NCBI GenBank assembly: GCA_022572285.1 | Contig: JACZWF010000010.1 | Location: 1-16,201 of the forward strand | Reading direction: 5' to 3' | Source of the DNA: Nitrososphaerota archaeon | GTDB taxonomy: Archaea; Thermoproteota; Nitrososphaeria; Nitrososphaerales; UBA57 | Length of the DNA: 16,201 bases | Shown here: positions 7,285-14,201 of the stretch, one piece after another | How positions within the stretch are numbered: position 1 is the first letter of the stretch | Layout: each line of letters opens with the position of its first letter | Notes under the pieces: model-generated | Seen by the model: the letters and a program-made list of their open reading frames with translations, nothing else | The model's database searches: none | What the model was told of the DNA's origin: nothing | Program-made: the position numbers and the translations under genes

Positions 7285-7296
7285 AGCGCGCGCGCT
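7285..7296. promoter_or_regulatory. GC palindrome AGCGCGCGCGCT upstream of acetate kinase
   Basis: A self-complementary 12-mer of alternating GC placed 6 bases after the acyl-CoA dehydrogenase stop and 64-75 bases before the acetate kinase ATG. The identical 12-mer, with the same TT following in the direction of transcription, occurs in the phosphoketolase promoter. I saw no third copy in the archaeal part of the window. Likely a regulator-binding site; the alternating purine-pyrimidine run could also adopt Z-DNA. Confidence 0.6.
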
Positions 7297-7328
7297 TTGG
7301 TATTAGATCTGTCGGCGGCTAAGAAATC

Positions 7329-7336
7329 ATTAATAG
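7329..7336 (+). promoter_or_regulatory. TATA-like box of acetate kinase
   Basis: ATTAATAG is centred about 27 bases before the ATG at 7360 and preceded by the purine-rich AAGAAATC, which resembles an archaeal BRE. The spacing supports leaderless transcription and an ATG start at 7360 rather than the upstream in-frame TTG at 7297. Confidence 0.55.
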
Positions 7337-7359
7337 TAAATCATCATCAGGAAATATCG

Positions 7360-8586
7360 ATGGGAATCCTGACTATGAACTGCGGTAGTTCAACCCTCAA
7401 GTTCGATCTTTTCGAATCTAGTGACGAATCGAACTCAACCACTCATGTGGCATGGGGAAACATAGATACGATTGGAAACTCTTCAGGAAGTCCATTACAT
7501 TTCAACTCTGAAGCGGGTTCAAGAGAATCTATGGATGTAATCTTGAATCATGGAGAGGCCGCTAAGATTGTACTTGAATGGCTTGAATCAGCTCAAATGA
7601 ATCAGAGAATAGACGCTATAGGTCATCGCATTGTGCACGGAGGCCGTCGCTTTGTTGATCCAACCATTATTGATGAGTCTGTAATCAAAGAAATTGAGAA
7701 ACTCAAGAGTCTGGCACCACTTCACAATAATGCTGCTCTCCTAGCGATCTATGCCTGCCGAAAGAAACTGGGCGACGGGTTGCCTATGGTAGGTGTTTTT
7801 GATACTGCTTTCTTTCGGAAACTCCCTATGCACGCATCGATGTATGCCATACCACACGAGATCGCAAGCAAGCATCACATACAGAGATACGGGTTCCACG
7901 GAATAGCACATAGATATATGACGGAATATTACGCGTCGCTGAGGTCAATTCAACTAGATGAGGTAAATGTCATAACACTTCACCTGGGGGCAGGCTGCTC
8001 GGCAGTCGCCGTGATGGGAGGATATGCAGTTGATACCTCTATGGGATTCACTCCACTCGAAGGTCTAATGATGGGCACGCGGTCAGGTGATTTAGACCCA
8101 TCTTTAGTGGGATATATTAGCCATCAAGAAGGCCTACGGGTAGATCAGGTAGAAAAAATACTCAACAAGAGTTCGGGCTTGCTTGGGGTCTCGGGACGTT
8201 CAGCAGACATGAGAGAATTACTCCATGCTGAAGGTGAGGGAGACAAACGGTCAGCTTTGGCAGTTGAAATGTTCTGCTACCGAGTTAGGAAATACATCGG
8301 AGCATACTTGACAGTGCTTGGTGGGGCTCAAGCTGTGATTTTCGGTGGTGGGATCGGTGAGAACTCTCCGGAAGTGAGGGCTCGCATATGTAGAGGCATG
8401 GAATGGTGTGGGATGATCCTGGATGCTGAACGCAATCTATCACCTTATGATTTTCAAGGACAAATTAGTAGAGAAGAATCACCGGTTAGGATTCTCGCCG
8501 TACGAGTTAACGAAGGTTCTGTGATTGCGAATGATACTCGCAAATACGTAACTGATCAGCGTCTGGAAGAACGCCGTAATTTCTGA
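7360..8586 (+). CDS. ackA: Acetate kinase
   Basis: Interconverts acetyl phosphate plus ADP with acetate plus ATP in the cytoplasm. The 408 residues align with the Methanosarcina enzyme almost number for number: N7 (MNCGSST), R90 (IGHRIVHGG), D148 (GVFDTAFF), H180 (YGFHGIAHR), R241 (MGTRSGDLDP) and E385 (VRVNEGSVIANDT). The nucleotide-binding GGGIGENSPEVRARIC is also present, so it should be active. The frame is open back to a TTG at 7297, but the ATG at 7360 gives the canonical N-terminus and has a TATA box at the right distance. Its 3' end overlaps the convergent phosphoketolase gene by 31 bases. Acetate kinase is uncommon in archaea, so its pairing with phosphoketolase suggests the two were acquired or kept as a unit for ATP formation from acetyl phosphate. 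Confidence 0.96.
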   Translation: MGILTMNCGSSTLKFDLFESSDESNSTTHVAWGNIDTIGNSSGSPLHFNSEAGSRESMDVILNHGEAAKIVLEWLESAQMNQRIDAIGHRIVHGGRRFVDPTIIDESVIKEIEKLKSLAPLHNNAALLAIYACRKKLGDGLPMVGVFDTAFFRKLPMHASMYAIPHEIASKHHIQRYGFHGIAHRYMTEYYASLRSIQLDEVNVITLHLGAGCSAVAVMGGYAVDTSMGFTPLEGLMMGTRSGDLDPSLVGYISHQEGLRVDQVEKILNKSSGLLGVSGRSADMRELLHAEGEGDKRSALAVEMFCYRVRKYIGAYLTVLGGAQAVIFGGGIGENSPEVRARICRGMEWCGMILDAERNLSPYDFQGQISREESPVRILAVRVNEGSVIANDTRKYVTDQRLEERRNF

Positions 8587-10976
8587 TGAGGTTTGATGGC
8601 AGTCCATTTCCAATTTCGGATTTCTGGCATATCTTCTCCGTATTGATGGATGTAGTTTTTATGATCTATCAGCTTCTCACGAATGTATTGTTTGACGTAA
8701 GCTGCACGCGAACCCAACTTTGGCACGCGGTCGATTACATCATCGACCAGATGGAATCGATCAATCTCATTTAAGACCGCCATATCAAAGGGCGTCGTTG
8801 TTGTCCCTTCTTCTTTGTACCCTCGCACATGTAAATTGATGTGATTAGTTCGGCGATAAGTCAGACGATGAATAAGCCACGGATACCCATGAAACGCAAA
8901 GATAGTTGGCTTATCCTTAGTGAAGAGGACATCATACTCCTTATCACTTAATCCGTGGGGATGCTCACTTTGAGGTTGAAGAGTCATAAGATTCACCACA
9001 TTAATGACTCGAACCTTTAATTCAGGAAAATACCGTCGCAAGAGCTCGACAGCGGCTATTGTTTCTAAGGTCGGGGCATCCCCCGCACAAACCATTACAA
9101 CATCAGGTTCTTCACCTTCGTCATTGCTGGCCCATTTCCATATGCCCAGCCCTGCGCTCGCATGCTTGATAGCAGAATCCATGTCAAGCCACTGCAATTG
9201 GGGTTGCTTTCCTACTACGATTACGTTAACGTAATTCTTGCTCCGGAGGCAGTGGTCTGTGACAGAAAGTAGGGTGTTTGCATCAGGTGGAAGGTACACG
9301 CGTATAATGTCGGCCTTTTTGTTCGCTACATGATCTATGAATCCAGGGTCCTGATGGCTGAATCCATTATGATCCTGTCGCCATACATGAGAAGTCAACA
9401 AGTAATTCAGGGAAGCTATAGGACGCCGCCAGGGGATCTCTCGAGTGACCTTAAGCCACTTAGCATGCTGGTTGAATTGGGAATCAACTATCTGGATAAA
9501 CGCCTCATAACAAGAGAATAATCCATGCCTACCTGTGAGCAGGTATCCTTCAAGCCAACCTTGGCATAAGTGCTCGCTCAGAACCTCCATGACACGGCCA
9601 TCAGGAGAAACATGGTCGTCAGTCTTCAGTATCTTCTCTGTGAACATTCTTTCCGTTATGTCGAAGACGTTATTCAATCGGTTCGAAGAGGTTTCATCTG
9701 GCCCAAATACACGAAAGTCTTTACGATCCCAGTTTGCTTTCATTACATCTCTGATTAGCGATCCCATGATACGGGTTGGCTCTGCTATTACCTCCCCAGG
9801 CCGAGGCACGGGAATACCATACTCACGAAAATCAGGCATCCTAAGATCTTGAAGTAGGAGTCCGCCATTAGCATGAGGATTCGCACCCATCCTCTTATCG
9901 CCAATGGGGGCTAGCTCTGATAACTCCTTAACTAGTGTGCCTCTAGAGTCGAAGAGCTCTTCAGGTTTGTAGCTTTTCATCCAACGTTCTAGTATTCTGA
10001 GGTGTTCGGGGTTGGTAGAGGGTCGAGAGATAGGAACCTGATGAGAACGAAATGTTCCCTCGATTTGCAATCCATCAACGACTTTTGGTCCAGTCCATCC
10101 TTTTGGAGTTCGCAGTATTATCATTGGCCACCGAGGCCTCTTCTTGAAGCCATCTCTGCGTGCTACTTTCTGGATACGTTTGATCTCATTAATGACTTTG
10201 TCAAGCGTTAAGGCCATTATCTGATGAAGCTTACTTGGGTCATCTCCTTCTACGAAATGAGGATTGTATCCATATCCCCGAAATAGCTGTTCTAGTTCGT
10301 CCCGACTTATTCTGGCCAGTAGGGTTGGATTGGCAATCTTGTATCCATTTAGGTGAAGAATTGGCAAAACGGCACCGTCATGAACTGGGTTAAGGAACTT
10401 GTTCGAATGCCAACTAGCTGCAAGAGGGCCCGTTTCTGCTTCTCCGTCGCCAACTACACAAGTAACTATCAAGTCCGGATTATCAAAGGCAGCACCATAG
10501 GCGTGAGCCAAACAATAACCTAACTCTCCGCCCTCGTTGATGGAACCTGGAGTTTCAGGAGAGACGTGACTAGGAATTCCACCAGGAAATGAGAACTGCT
10601 TGAAGAGCTTCTTCAAGCCCTGTTCGTCTCGGGAGATATTAGGGTAGAATTCTGTGTAAGTTCCCTCTAGGTAAGTATTGGCAACTAGCCCAGGTCCTCC
10701 ATGACCGGGACCCGTGACATAGATCATGTCCAGATCGTATTGTTTAATGACTCTATTCAGATGTACATATATGAAATTCAGACCAGGTGTGGTCCCCCAG
10801 TGGCCAAGCAGACGCGGCTTGATGTGGTCAATTCTAAGTTTCTTCTTTAGTAAGGGGTTATCGTATAGGTAAATTTGTCCTACAGACAGAAAATTAGTGG
10901 CTCGCCAGTAAGCGTCTAGCTTCCTTAGCATATCGGTGTCGAGGGGGGCCTTAGCGGGCTTGAGCTTTGAAGACAT
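8556..10976 (-). CDS. xfp: Xylulose-5-phosphate/fructose-6-phosphate phosphoketolase
   Basis: Thiamine-diphosphate enzyme that splits xylulose 5-phosphate (and often fructose 6-phosphate) with phosphate, giving acetyl phosphate and an aldose phosphate. Full length at 806 residues. Active-site residues known from bifidobacterial enzymes are kept: H59 (GHWGTTPGLN), H92 (GPGHGGP), H137 (PSHVSPETPG), G150 (EGGELGY), the GDGEAETGP...N thiamine motif from residue 176, the His of FRSHQVP, the Glu of EVLSEHLCQG, and the Asn/His of DHNGFSHQDPGF. N147 stands where Bifidobacterium longum has His (SIHEGG). The ATG at 10976 has no Shine-Dalgarno but a TATA-like box 28 bases upstream, abutting a GC palindrome shared with the acetate kinase promoter. 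Convergent 31-base overlap with acetate kinase, its obvious metabolic partner. Stop TGA. Confidence 0.97.
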   Translation of the reverse strand: MSSKLKPAKAPLDTDMLRKLDAYWRATNFLSVGQIYLYDNPLLKKKLRIDHIKPRLLGHWGTTPGLNFIYVHLNRVIKQYDLDMIYVTGPGHGGPGLVANTYLEGTYTEFYPNISRDEQGLKKLFKQFSFPGGIPSHVSPETPGSINEGGELGYCLAHAYGAAFDNPDLIVTCVVGDGEAETGPLAASWHSNKFLNPVHDGAVLPILHLNGYKIANPTLLARISRDELEQLFRGYGYNPHFVEGDDPSKLHQIMALTLDKVINEIKRIQKVARRDGFKKRPRWPMIILRTPKGWTGPKVVDGLQIEGTFRSHQVPISRPSTNPEHLRILERWMKSYKPEELFDSRGTLVKELSELAPIGDKRMGANPHANGGLLLQDLRMPDFREYGIPVPRPGEVIAEPTRIMGSLIRDVMKANWDRKDFRVFGPDETSSNRLNNVFDITERMFTEKILKTDDHVSPDGRVMEVLSEHLCQGWLEGYLLTGRHGLFSCYEAFIQIVDSQFNQHAKWLKVTREIPWRRPIASLNYLLTSHVWRQDHNGFSHQDPGFIDHVANKKADIIRVYLPPDANTLLSVTDHCLRSKNYVNVIVVGKQPQLQWLDMDSAIKHASAGLGIWKWASNDEGEEPDVVMVCAGDAPTLETIAAVELLRRYFPELKVRVINVVNLMTLQPQSEHPHGLSDKEYDVLFTKDKPTIFAFHGYPWLIHRLTYRRTNHINLHVRGYKEEGTTTTPFDMAVLNEIDRFHLVDDVIDRVPKLGSRAAYVKQYIREKLIDHKNYIHQYGEDMPEIRNWKWTAIKPHQKLRRSSRR

Positions 10977-11000
10977 GGTAGATAATCATGCGGAACGCTG

Positions 11001-11007
11001 CATAAAA
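11001..11007 (-). promoter_or_regulatory. TATA-like box of phosphoketolase
   Basis: On the minus strand TTTTATG is centred about 28 bases before the ATG at 10976. There is no ribosome-binding site, so a leaderless transcript is likely. The position upstream where a purine-rich BRE would normally lie is occupied by the GC palindrome. Confidence 0.55.
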
Positions 11008-11018
11008 GCGCGCGCGCT
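11007..11018. promoter_or_regulatory. GC palindrome AGCGCGCGCGCT at the phosphoketolase promoter
   Basis: Second exact copy of the 12-mer found upstream of acetate kinase. It touches the TATA-like box, 31-42 bases before the start codon, where a bound protein would block TBP/TFB. In the direction of transcription both copies continue with TT. Function as an operator is inferred from position and from the shared pathway. Confidence 0.65.
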
Positions 11019-11135
11019 CATTCCAGTGCTACTCCAGTTCATACCTCGGTCCTAGCATTGCACACTTTACTGCTAACTTTGGTTGTAGTCAACATACGAG
11101 ATTAGGTATATCTATACAAGATTTCGGCCTAGCTG

Positions 11136-11150
11136 CTATATCGGATATAG
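11136..11150. repeat. Inverted repeat CTATATC-G-GATATAG
   Basis: Perfect 7-base arms around one base, in the noncoding gap. It could be a binding site or part of a promoter; nothing decides which. Confidence 0.7.
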
Positions 11151-11153
11151 AGA

Positions 11154-11176
11154 GTCGTCCAGCGCTTTGGAGCGAC
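11154..11176. repeat. Short hairpin with one bulged base
   Basis: GTCGTCCA pairs with TGGAGCGAC around the loop GCGCTT, allowing one G-T pair and one bulged A. It lies directly after the preceding inverted repeat in the noncoding gap. Confidence 0.5.
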
Positions 11177-11269
11177 ATTAATTCGGAGGATGTGTTCGAA
11201 ATGTATTAAGGTCTAGGACCGCACTCGCCCGGGTAGGACCTTTAGTGTGAGATGTCCTAAGATGGGTCT

Positions 11270-11290
11270 AAAAATTGCCACTCAGAGTGG
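11270..11290 (-). terminator. Hairpin plus T-run after the 456-residue gene
   Basis: On the minus strand the stop TAA is followed within 10 bases by CCACTC-T-GAGTGG, a perfect 6-base stem, then CAA and five T residues. This is the layout of an intrinsic terminator and agrees with a transcript ending here. Confidence 0.6.
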
Positions 11291-11299
11291 TGAATCAGT

Positions 11300-12670
11300 T
11301 TAGAAGAAATTAGTCTCTGTTATCTCAAAAGTCCAGTCATTCAAGATGTTTCTTGCGCTTCCAGAAACTAGAATCCCAAAATCCTTCTCGAAACAGTAGG
11401 TTCCTGTCCTTTCTTCGTCAACTATCAAAGATAGCTCATTGCAAACAATCCTAAACCCCATGACCATAACACTCCTCTCCCTCCCTACCAAATAGTAATT
11501 GCCTTCAGAAACTCCAGCAGGATCACTGATAATGATATTCTCTCCAACTCCGACATCCTTCGGTATCATCCATCCCCAAACACTAGGCACAATAGGATCT
11601 AATATTGTAGTCTCAACTACTTCCCAGCTGTGCAGGTCTATAACTGCCCATTCTGGAGGAGATGAGAATATCCCAAACTCAACCCATTCTATGCTTGCAT
11701 TCACTCGACCACTTGAAGAGAAGGAGTACGAAACTGTAGCATCGAAGAATGTTGATTCTCTCTCACCGGCTATCTCTTCTCTAGTAACTCGGTAGGTAGC
11801 ATACATTCCTACAAAATCTAATGTCATCTCCATTTCATCAATCTTCTCTGAGACTGCTTCTATCTCACTCATCGCTTCTGCGAGTCGGAATGCGATCTCC
11901 GGCGCCAACCATCTCGACTCGTCCATCATTCCGCGGGCTTCATTTAATGTTCGCGTGGCGTCACTAATTCTATTCTTCCATACTTCTCCATGATCAACGG
12001 TAGCTGTTTTGGTGTTTGAAGCATCTATGGCAACATTGGTAACAATCATAGAAGCTTTGACGATCTCAACTAGCGCTTCCATATGACTAACCGTTGCTTG
12101 CGCAATAATAACTTCATCTGAATATTTCTCCTCTAGATCTCCTATGCTCTGAGCTGATAAAATCCTTAGGCTAGCTAGGATTACTTCTGCCTCTTGTTGA
12201 GCTGAACGGTATCTCTCCTTTGCTAGTTCTAAAGTCTCAATTGCTTTGAGATAATTTCGTGAATCGAAATCGTAAATTCCTTCTTGAAAAATTGAGTTTC
12301 CTCTACTTATGGTCCGTTCAACTATCAGAGATCTAACCGCAATATCATTGGTAATGTGCAGAAAGCCAAATTCCTCAACGTCCTGAATTGGGAGCCCTAC
12401 TGGAACTTCATCTCCCTCATTCACATCGCCGTTATTTCCTTCTCCTACTACAGGATCTGGATCACCCACACCAGCATTAGGGATGCCTTCGAAGCCTTGC
12501 ATCGAATTTAGTTGTGATTCTAATTCTGATATTGTTGCATTGAGGGCCCTAATCTTGACATCGAGTGCTACTACGTCTTCTTGATCTGCAACCCCTAGGA
12601 TAGATGGGGAAACATAGATGCTAATTATAGTGGTGCTCGTGGCTACAAGCAGGCTGACTAGTAGGGCCAT
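11300..12670 (-). CDS. Exported or membrane-anchored coiled-coil protein, function unknown
   Basis: 456 residues that I do not recognise. A hydrophobic N-terminus (residues 1-25) is a signal or anchor. Then come a short coiled coil (about 35-58), an acidic, Gly/Pro/Asn-rich linker (about 60-95), a long helical region (about 105-300) with many Glu and Ala, and a beta-rich C-terminal domain. C410 and C426 lie near the end and could form a disulfide. The layout suggests a surface protein held off the membrane by a helical stalk. The ATG at 12670 lacks an n-region charge. The frame continues upstream through TTKKIAG with no ATG, GTG or TTG, and the TATA-like box lies about 57 bases upstream, so translation from an ATT at 12694 is conceivable. 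The gene has its own promoter and terminator and so is probably monocistronic. Confidence 0.75.
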   Translation of the reverse strand: MALLVSLLVATSTTIISIYVSPSILGVADQEDVVALDVKIRALNATISELESQLNSMQGFEGIPNAGVGDPDPVVGEGNNGDVNEGDEVPVGLPIQDVEEFGFLHITNDIAVRSLIVERTISRGNSIFQEGIYDFDSRNYLKAIETLELAKERYRSAQQEAEVILASLRILSAQSIGDLEEKYSDEVIIAQATVSHMEALVEIVKASMIVTNVAIDASNTKTATVDHGEVWKNRISDATRTLNEARGMMDESRWLAPEIAFRLAEAMSEIEAVSEKIDEMEMTLDFVGMYATYRVTREEIAGERESTFFDATVSYSFSSSGRVNASIEWVEFGIFSSPPEWAVIDLHSWEVVETTILDPIVPSVWGWMIPKDVGVGENIIISDPAGVSEGNYYLVGRERSVMVMGFRIVCNELSLIVDEERTGTYCFEKDFGILVSGSARNILNDWTFEITETNFF

Positions 12671-12724
12671 ACCCGCAATCTTCTTCGTTGTAATCCCTTC
12701 CGAGTGTCGCCGACCGAACTCCGA

Positions 12725-12731
12725 CTATAAC
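12725..12731 (-). promoter_or_regulatory. TATA-like box of the exported protein gene
   Basis: GTTATAG on the minus strand lies 55-61 bases before the ATG at 12670 but only 31-37 before an in-frame ATT at 12694. Either the leader is about 30 bases long or the start codon is non-standard. Confidence 0.4.
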
Positions 12732-12763
12732 ACCATCTAGAGACTCCTTTTTTTTGAATAATA

Positions 12764-12800
12764 GTTTGAGTATCAAACGCCGGTTACATCATAATAACCG
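12764..12800. repeat. Two small hairpins after the metal transporter gene
   Basis: CGGTTA pairs with TAACCG at 12781-12800 and GTTTGA pairs with TCAAAC at 12764-12778. They sit directly downstream of the minus-strand transporter stop. No T-run follows them on that strand, so they are not a canonical terminator; they may protect the 3' end of the transcript. Confidence 0.55.
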
Positions 12801-12803
12801 AAG

Positions 12804-13505
12804 TCACAAGGTACTCAAGAGTATACCTATTACATATCCAGCTAGCGCGGCTACAATTCCTATAATCCCCATCTCAATGCCGCTTCTAATCCAACTTCCC
12901 ACGGTTAGTCTTGCCTTTATGGCTCCGATAATGAATAGCGCGATTAAAGATAGGGCTACTGAAGTTAGTATTGCGTTCGCTACTCCAAGAAATATGAATG
13001 GAGCTAAGGGTAAAAAGGAACCTAGGAGTGATGCGATTCCTACTGTAATCCCATTAAGGGCCGGTCTCTCATAACCCTCCGGAAAGAGACGGAGCTCCTC
13101 AGTCATCATTGTATCCAACCAGACCTCCTTGTTAGATGTAATTCTACTTACGATCATCTTCAACTCCTCGTCGGTGAATCCCTTCTTCCGATAAATCTCT
13201 CTAATTTCCTCCTTTTCAACTTCAGGAACATCTTCTATCTCTCTCTTTTCGCGTTCAACTTCTTTGAGGTAAAAGTCCCGGACGGCCTTTGATGAAGTGT
13301 ATGCTACCGCAGCCATGGCGATCGATTCGGCGAACGCAGCAGCAAGACCGCCAATAAGGACAATTCTTGCATCGCGAGTGGCTATTGCAAGACCTAAAAC
13401 TAGTCCGAGGACATTCACTAAGCCATCCTGGCTTCCGAGAATGTAATCCCTAAGCTTAGATCCAGTTCCTGTTGAATGAGGCTCTGGAATCTGCTCGAAT
13501 GTCAA
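12804..13505 (-). CDS. VIT1/CCC1-family iron/manganese transporter
   Basis: Membrane protein that moves Fe(II) or Mn(II), in this family usually out of the cytoplasm. The 233 residues give five transmembrane helices (about 22-43, 47-70, 152-174, 176-199, 207-231). The family signature is LRDYILGSQDGLVNVLGLVLG with D27 in helix 1, and E60 lies in helix 2 (AAFAESIAMAAVAYTSSKA). Between helices 2 and 3 lies the charged cytoplasmic metal-binding domain (residues 75-145), rich in Glu and containing VWLDTMMTEELRL. The start is a TTG at 13505; there is no in-frame ATG before helix 1. A TATA-like box and a perfect 10-base inverted repeat precede it, which points to metal-responsive control. The PfpI gene lies upstream in the same direction, 52 bases away. 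Stop TGA. Confidence 0.9.
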   Translation of the reverse strand: MTFEQIPEPHSTGTGSKLRDYILGSQDGLVNVLGLVLGLAIATRDARIVLIGGLAAAFAESIAMAAVAYTSSKAVRDFYLKEVEREKREIEDVPEVEKEEIREIYRKKGFTDEELKMIVSRITSNKEVWLDTMMTEELRLFPEGYERPALNGITVGIASLLGSFLPLAPFIFLGVANAILTSVALSLIALFIIGAIKARLTVGSWIRSGIEMGIIGIVAALAGYVIGILLSTL

Positions 13506-13517
13506 ATTACTCTTTGG

Positions 13518-13542
13518 AGCAAATAAATGTGGTTTATTTGCT
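13518..13542. promoter_or_regulatory. Operator-like inverted repeat at the metal transporter promoter
   Basis: AGCAAATAAA and TTTATTTGCT form perfect 10-base arms around TGTGG. The repeat starts 13 bases before the TTG start and reaches into the TATA-like box, covering the expected transcription start. A DtxR/MntR- or Fur-type metal regulator would be the natural candidate. The same bases could also fold in the 3' end of the upstream PfpI transcript. Confidence 0.6.
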
Positions 13543-13549
13543 TTTTATA
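13541..13549 (-). promoter_or_regulatory. TATA-like box of the metal transporter
   Basis: On the minus strand TATAAAAAG lies 36-44 bases before the TTG start, next to the inverted repeat. It suggests that the transporter has its own promoter in addition to any read-through from the PfpI gene. Confidence 0.5.
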
Positions 13550-13557
13550 GCGATTAG

Positions 13558-14103
13558 CTAGTGCTGGTCTGATTTTGTAGTCTTCTTGGCTAATGTATTG
13601 ATCGTTTCCCGACAGAACGCAGGAAGGTCTTGAGGTTGTCTAGAAGTGACTAGGTTGCCGTCGACTACAACTTCTCTATCAACATACTTTGCTCCGGCAT
13701 TAATCAGATCGTCCTTTATCGCTTCAAAGCAGGTTACGGTCTTTCCTCGTAAAACATCAGCTGACACTAACAAAGAACCGGCATGGCAAATCGCGCCAAC
13801 AACCTTCTGTTGAGAAAAGATGTCTTTCACGAAGCTAATGACACTTTGATGTCTACGGAGTTGGTCAGGGGCCCATCCGCCGGGCACTATCAGAGCGTCA
13901 TAATCAGAAGCTTTTACATTCACGGCATCCTTATCCACTCTAACTGGATACCCATGTTTACTTTTGTAAACTTTGGATGTACCGCTTCCAATAACATCAA
14001 CAGTTGCACCTTCCTCCTGAAGCCTAAGCATTGGATACCATAGTTCTAGGTCTTCATATCCGTTCTCGGCTAACATCGCAATCCTGAGATCCTTTAACCT
14101 CAT
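13558..14103 (-). CDS. PfpI/DJ-1 family protein (protease or deglycase-like)
   Basis: DJ-1/PfpI proteins have been reported as proteases, deglycases or glyoxalases that protect against reactive carbonyls. With the ATG at 14103 the protein has 181 residues. The nucleophile is C106 followed by H107 in VVGAICHAGSLLVSADVLRGK, the conserved acid is E17 in NGYEDLELWYP, and LIVPGGWAPDQLRR is the middle signature. FEAIKDDLINAGAKYVDREVVVDGN-type sequence closely follows Pyrococcus PfpI. An in-frame ATG at 14169 would add 22 residues before the normal start of the fold. I prefer 14103 because a clear TATA-like box lies about 30 bases before it and the length then matches the family. Stop TAG, with an in-frame TAA eight codons later. 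Upstream of the metal transporter in the same direction, so stress-related co-expression is possible. Confidence 0.9.
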   Translation of the reverse strand: MRLKDLRIAMLAENGYEDLELWYPMLRLQEEGATVDVIGSGTSKVYKSKHGYPVRVDKDAVNVKASDYDALIVPGGWAPDQLRRHQSVISFVKDIFSQQKVVGAICHAGSLLVSADVLRGKTVTCFEAIKDDLINAGAKYVDREVVVDGNLVTSRQPQDLPAFCRETINTLAKKTTKSDQH

Positions 14104-14130
14104 TTCGATCAGATCGTCACCAACTCTTGT

Positions 14131-14140
14131 TAGATAAATA
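14131..14140 (-). promoter_or_regulatory. TATA-like box of the PfpI gene
   Basis: TATTTATCTA on the minus strand is centred about 32 bases before the ATG at 14103. This favours the shorter protein start over the in-frame ATG at 14169. Confidence 0.55.
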
Positions 14141-14166
14141 GTATCCGTGAGCCTCTTCTCGAGAAT

Positions 14167-14176
14167 CATTTATCTT
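14167..14176 (+). promoter_or_regulatory. TATA-like box of the formyltransferase-like gene
   Basis: CATTTATCTT is centred about 31 bases before the ATG at 14202, again without a Shine-Dalgarno sequence. It would lie within the PfpI coding region if that gene started at 14169. Confidence 0.5.
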
Positions 14177-14201
14177 TGACTGGCTATGATCTCATTCTAA
14201 A

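Larger units (their letters stand above)
10977..11299. other. Noncoding gap between phosphoketolase and an exported protein gene
   Basis: No credible open reading frame is present. The left end is the phosphoketolase promoter (TATA-like box and GC palindrome). The middle has a TATA-like GGTATATCTATAC at 11105-11117, a 7-base inverted repeat at 11136-11150 and a hairpin at 11154-11176. GGTCCTA occurs on the plus strand near 11048 and as its complement twice between 11213 and 11240. The right end holds the terminator of the minus-strand gene at 11300. A short noncoding RNA starting near 11140 is possible but not shown. Confidence 0.5.

Noticed and set aside
7297..7359. N-terminal extension of acetate kinase from the TTG at 7297
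   Set aside because: It would add 21 residues absent from the family and begin inside or next to the palindrome; the ATG at 7360 gives numbering identical to the Methanosarcina enzyme and has a well-placed TATA box.
8586..8774. Short plus-strand open frame after acetate kinase
   Set aside because: It is antisense to the conserved C-terminal part of phosphoketolase and shows no recognisable features.
10528..10542. Asn at phosphoketolase residue 147 as an inactivating change
   Set aside because: The catalytic histidines mapped from the bifidobacterial enzymes (equivalents of H64, H97 and H142) are all present. Position 147 is not one of them, and I am not sure how variable it is.
11186..11205. 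tRNA-like T-loop (GTTCGAAAT)
   Set aside because: The flanking bases do not form a T-stem, and no acceptor, D or anticodon arm can be built around it.
12748..12755. Run of eight T as a terminator
   Set aside because: It is on the plus strand, where no gene ends nearby; for the minus-strand genes it is an A-run.
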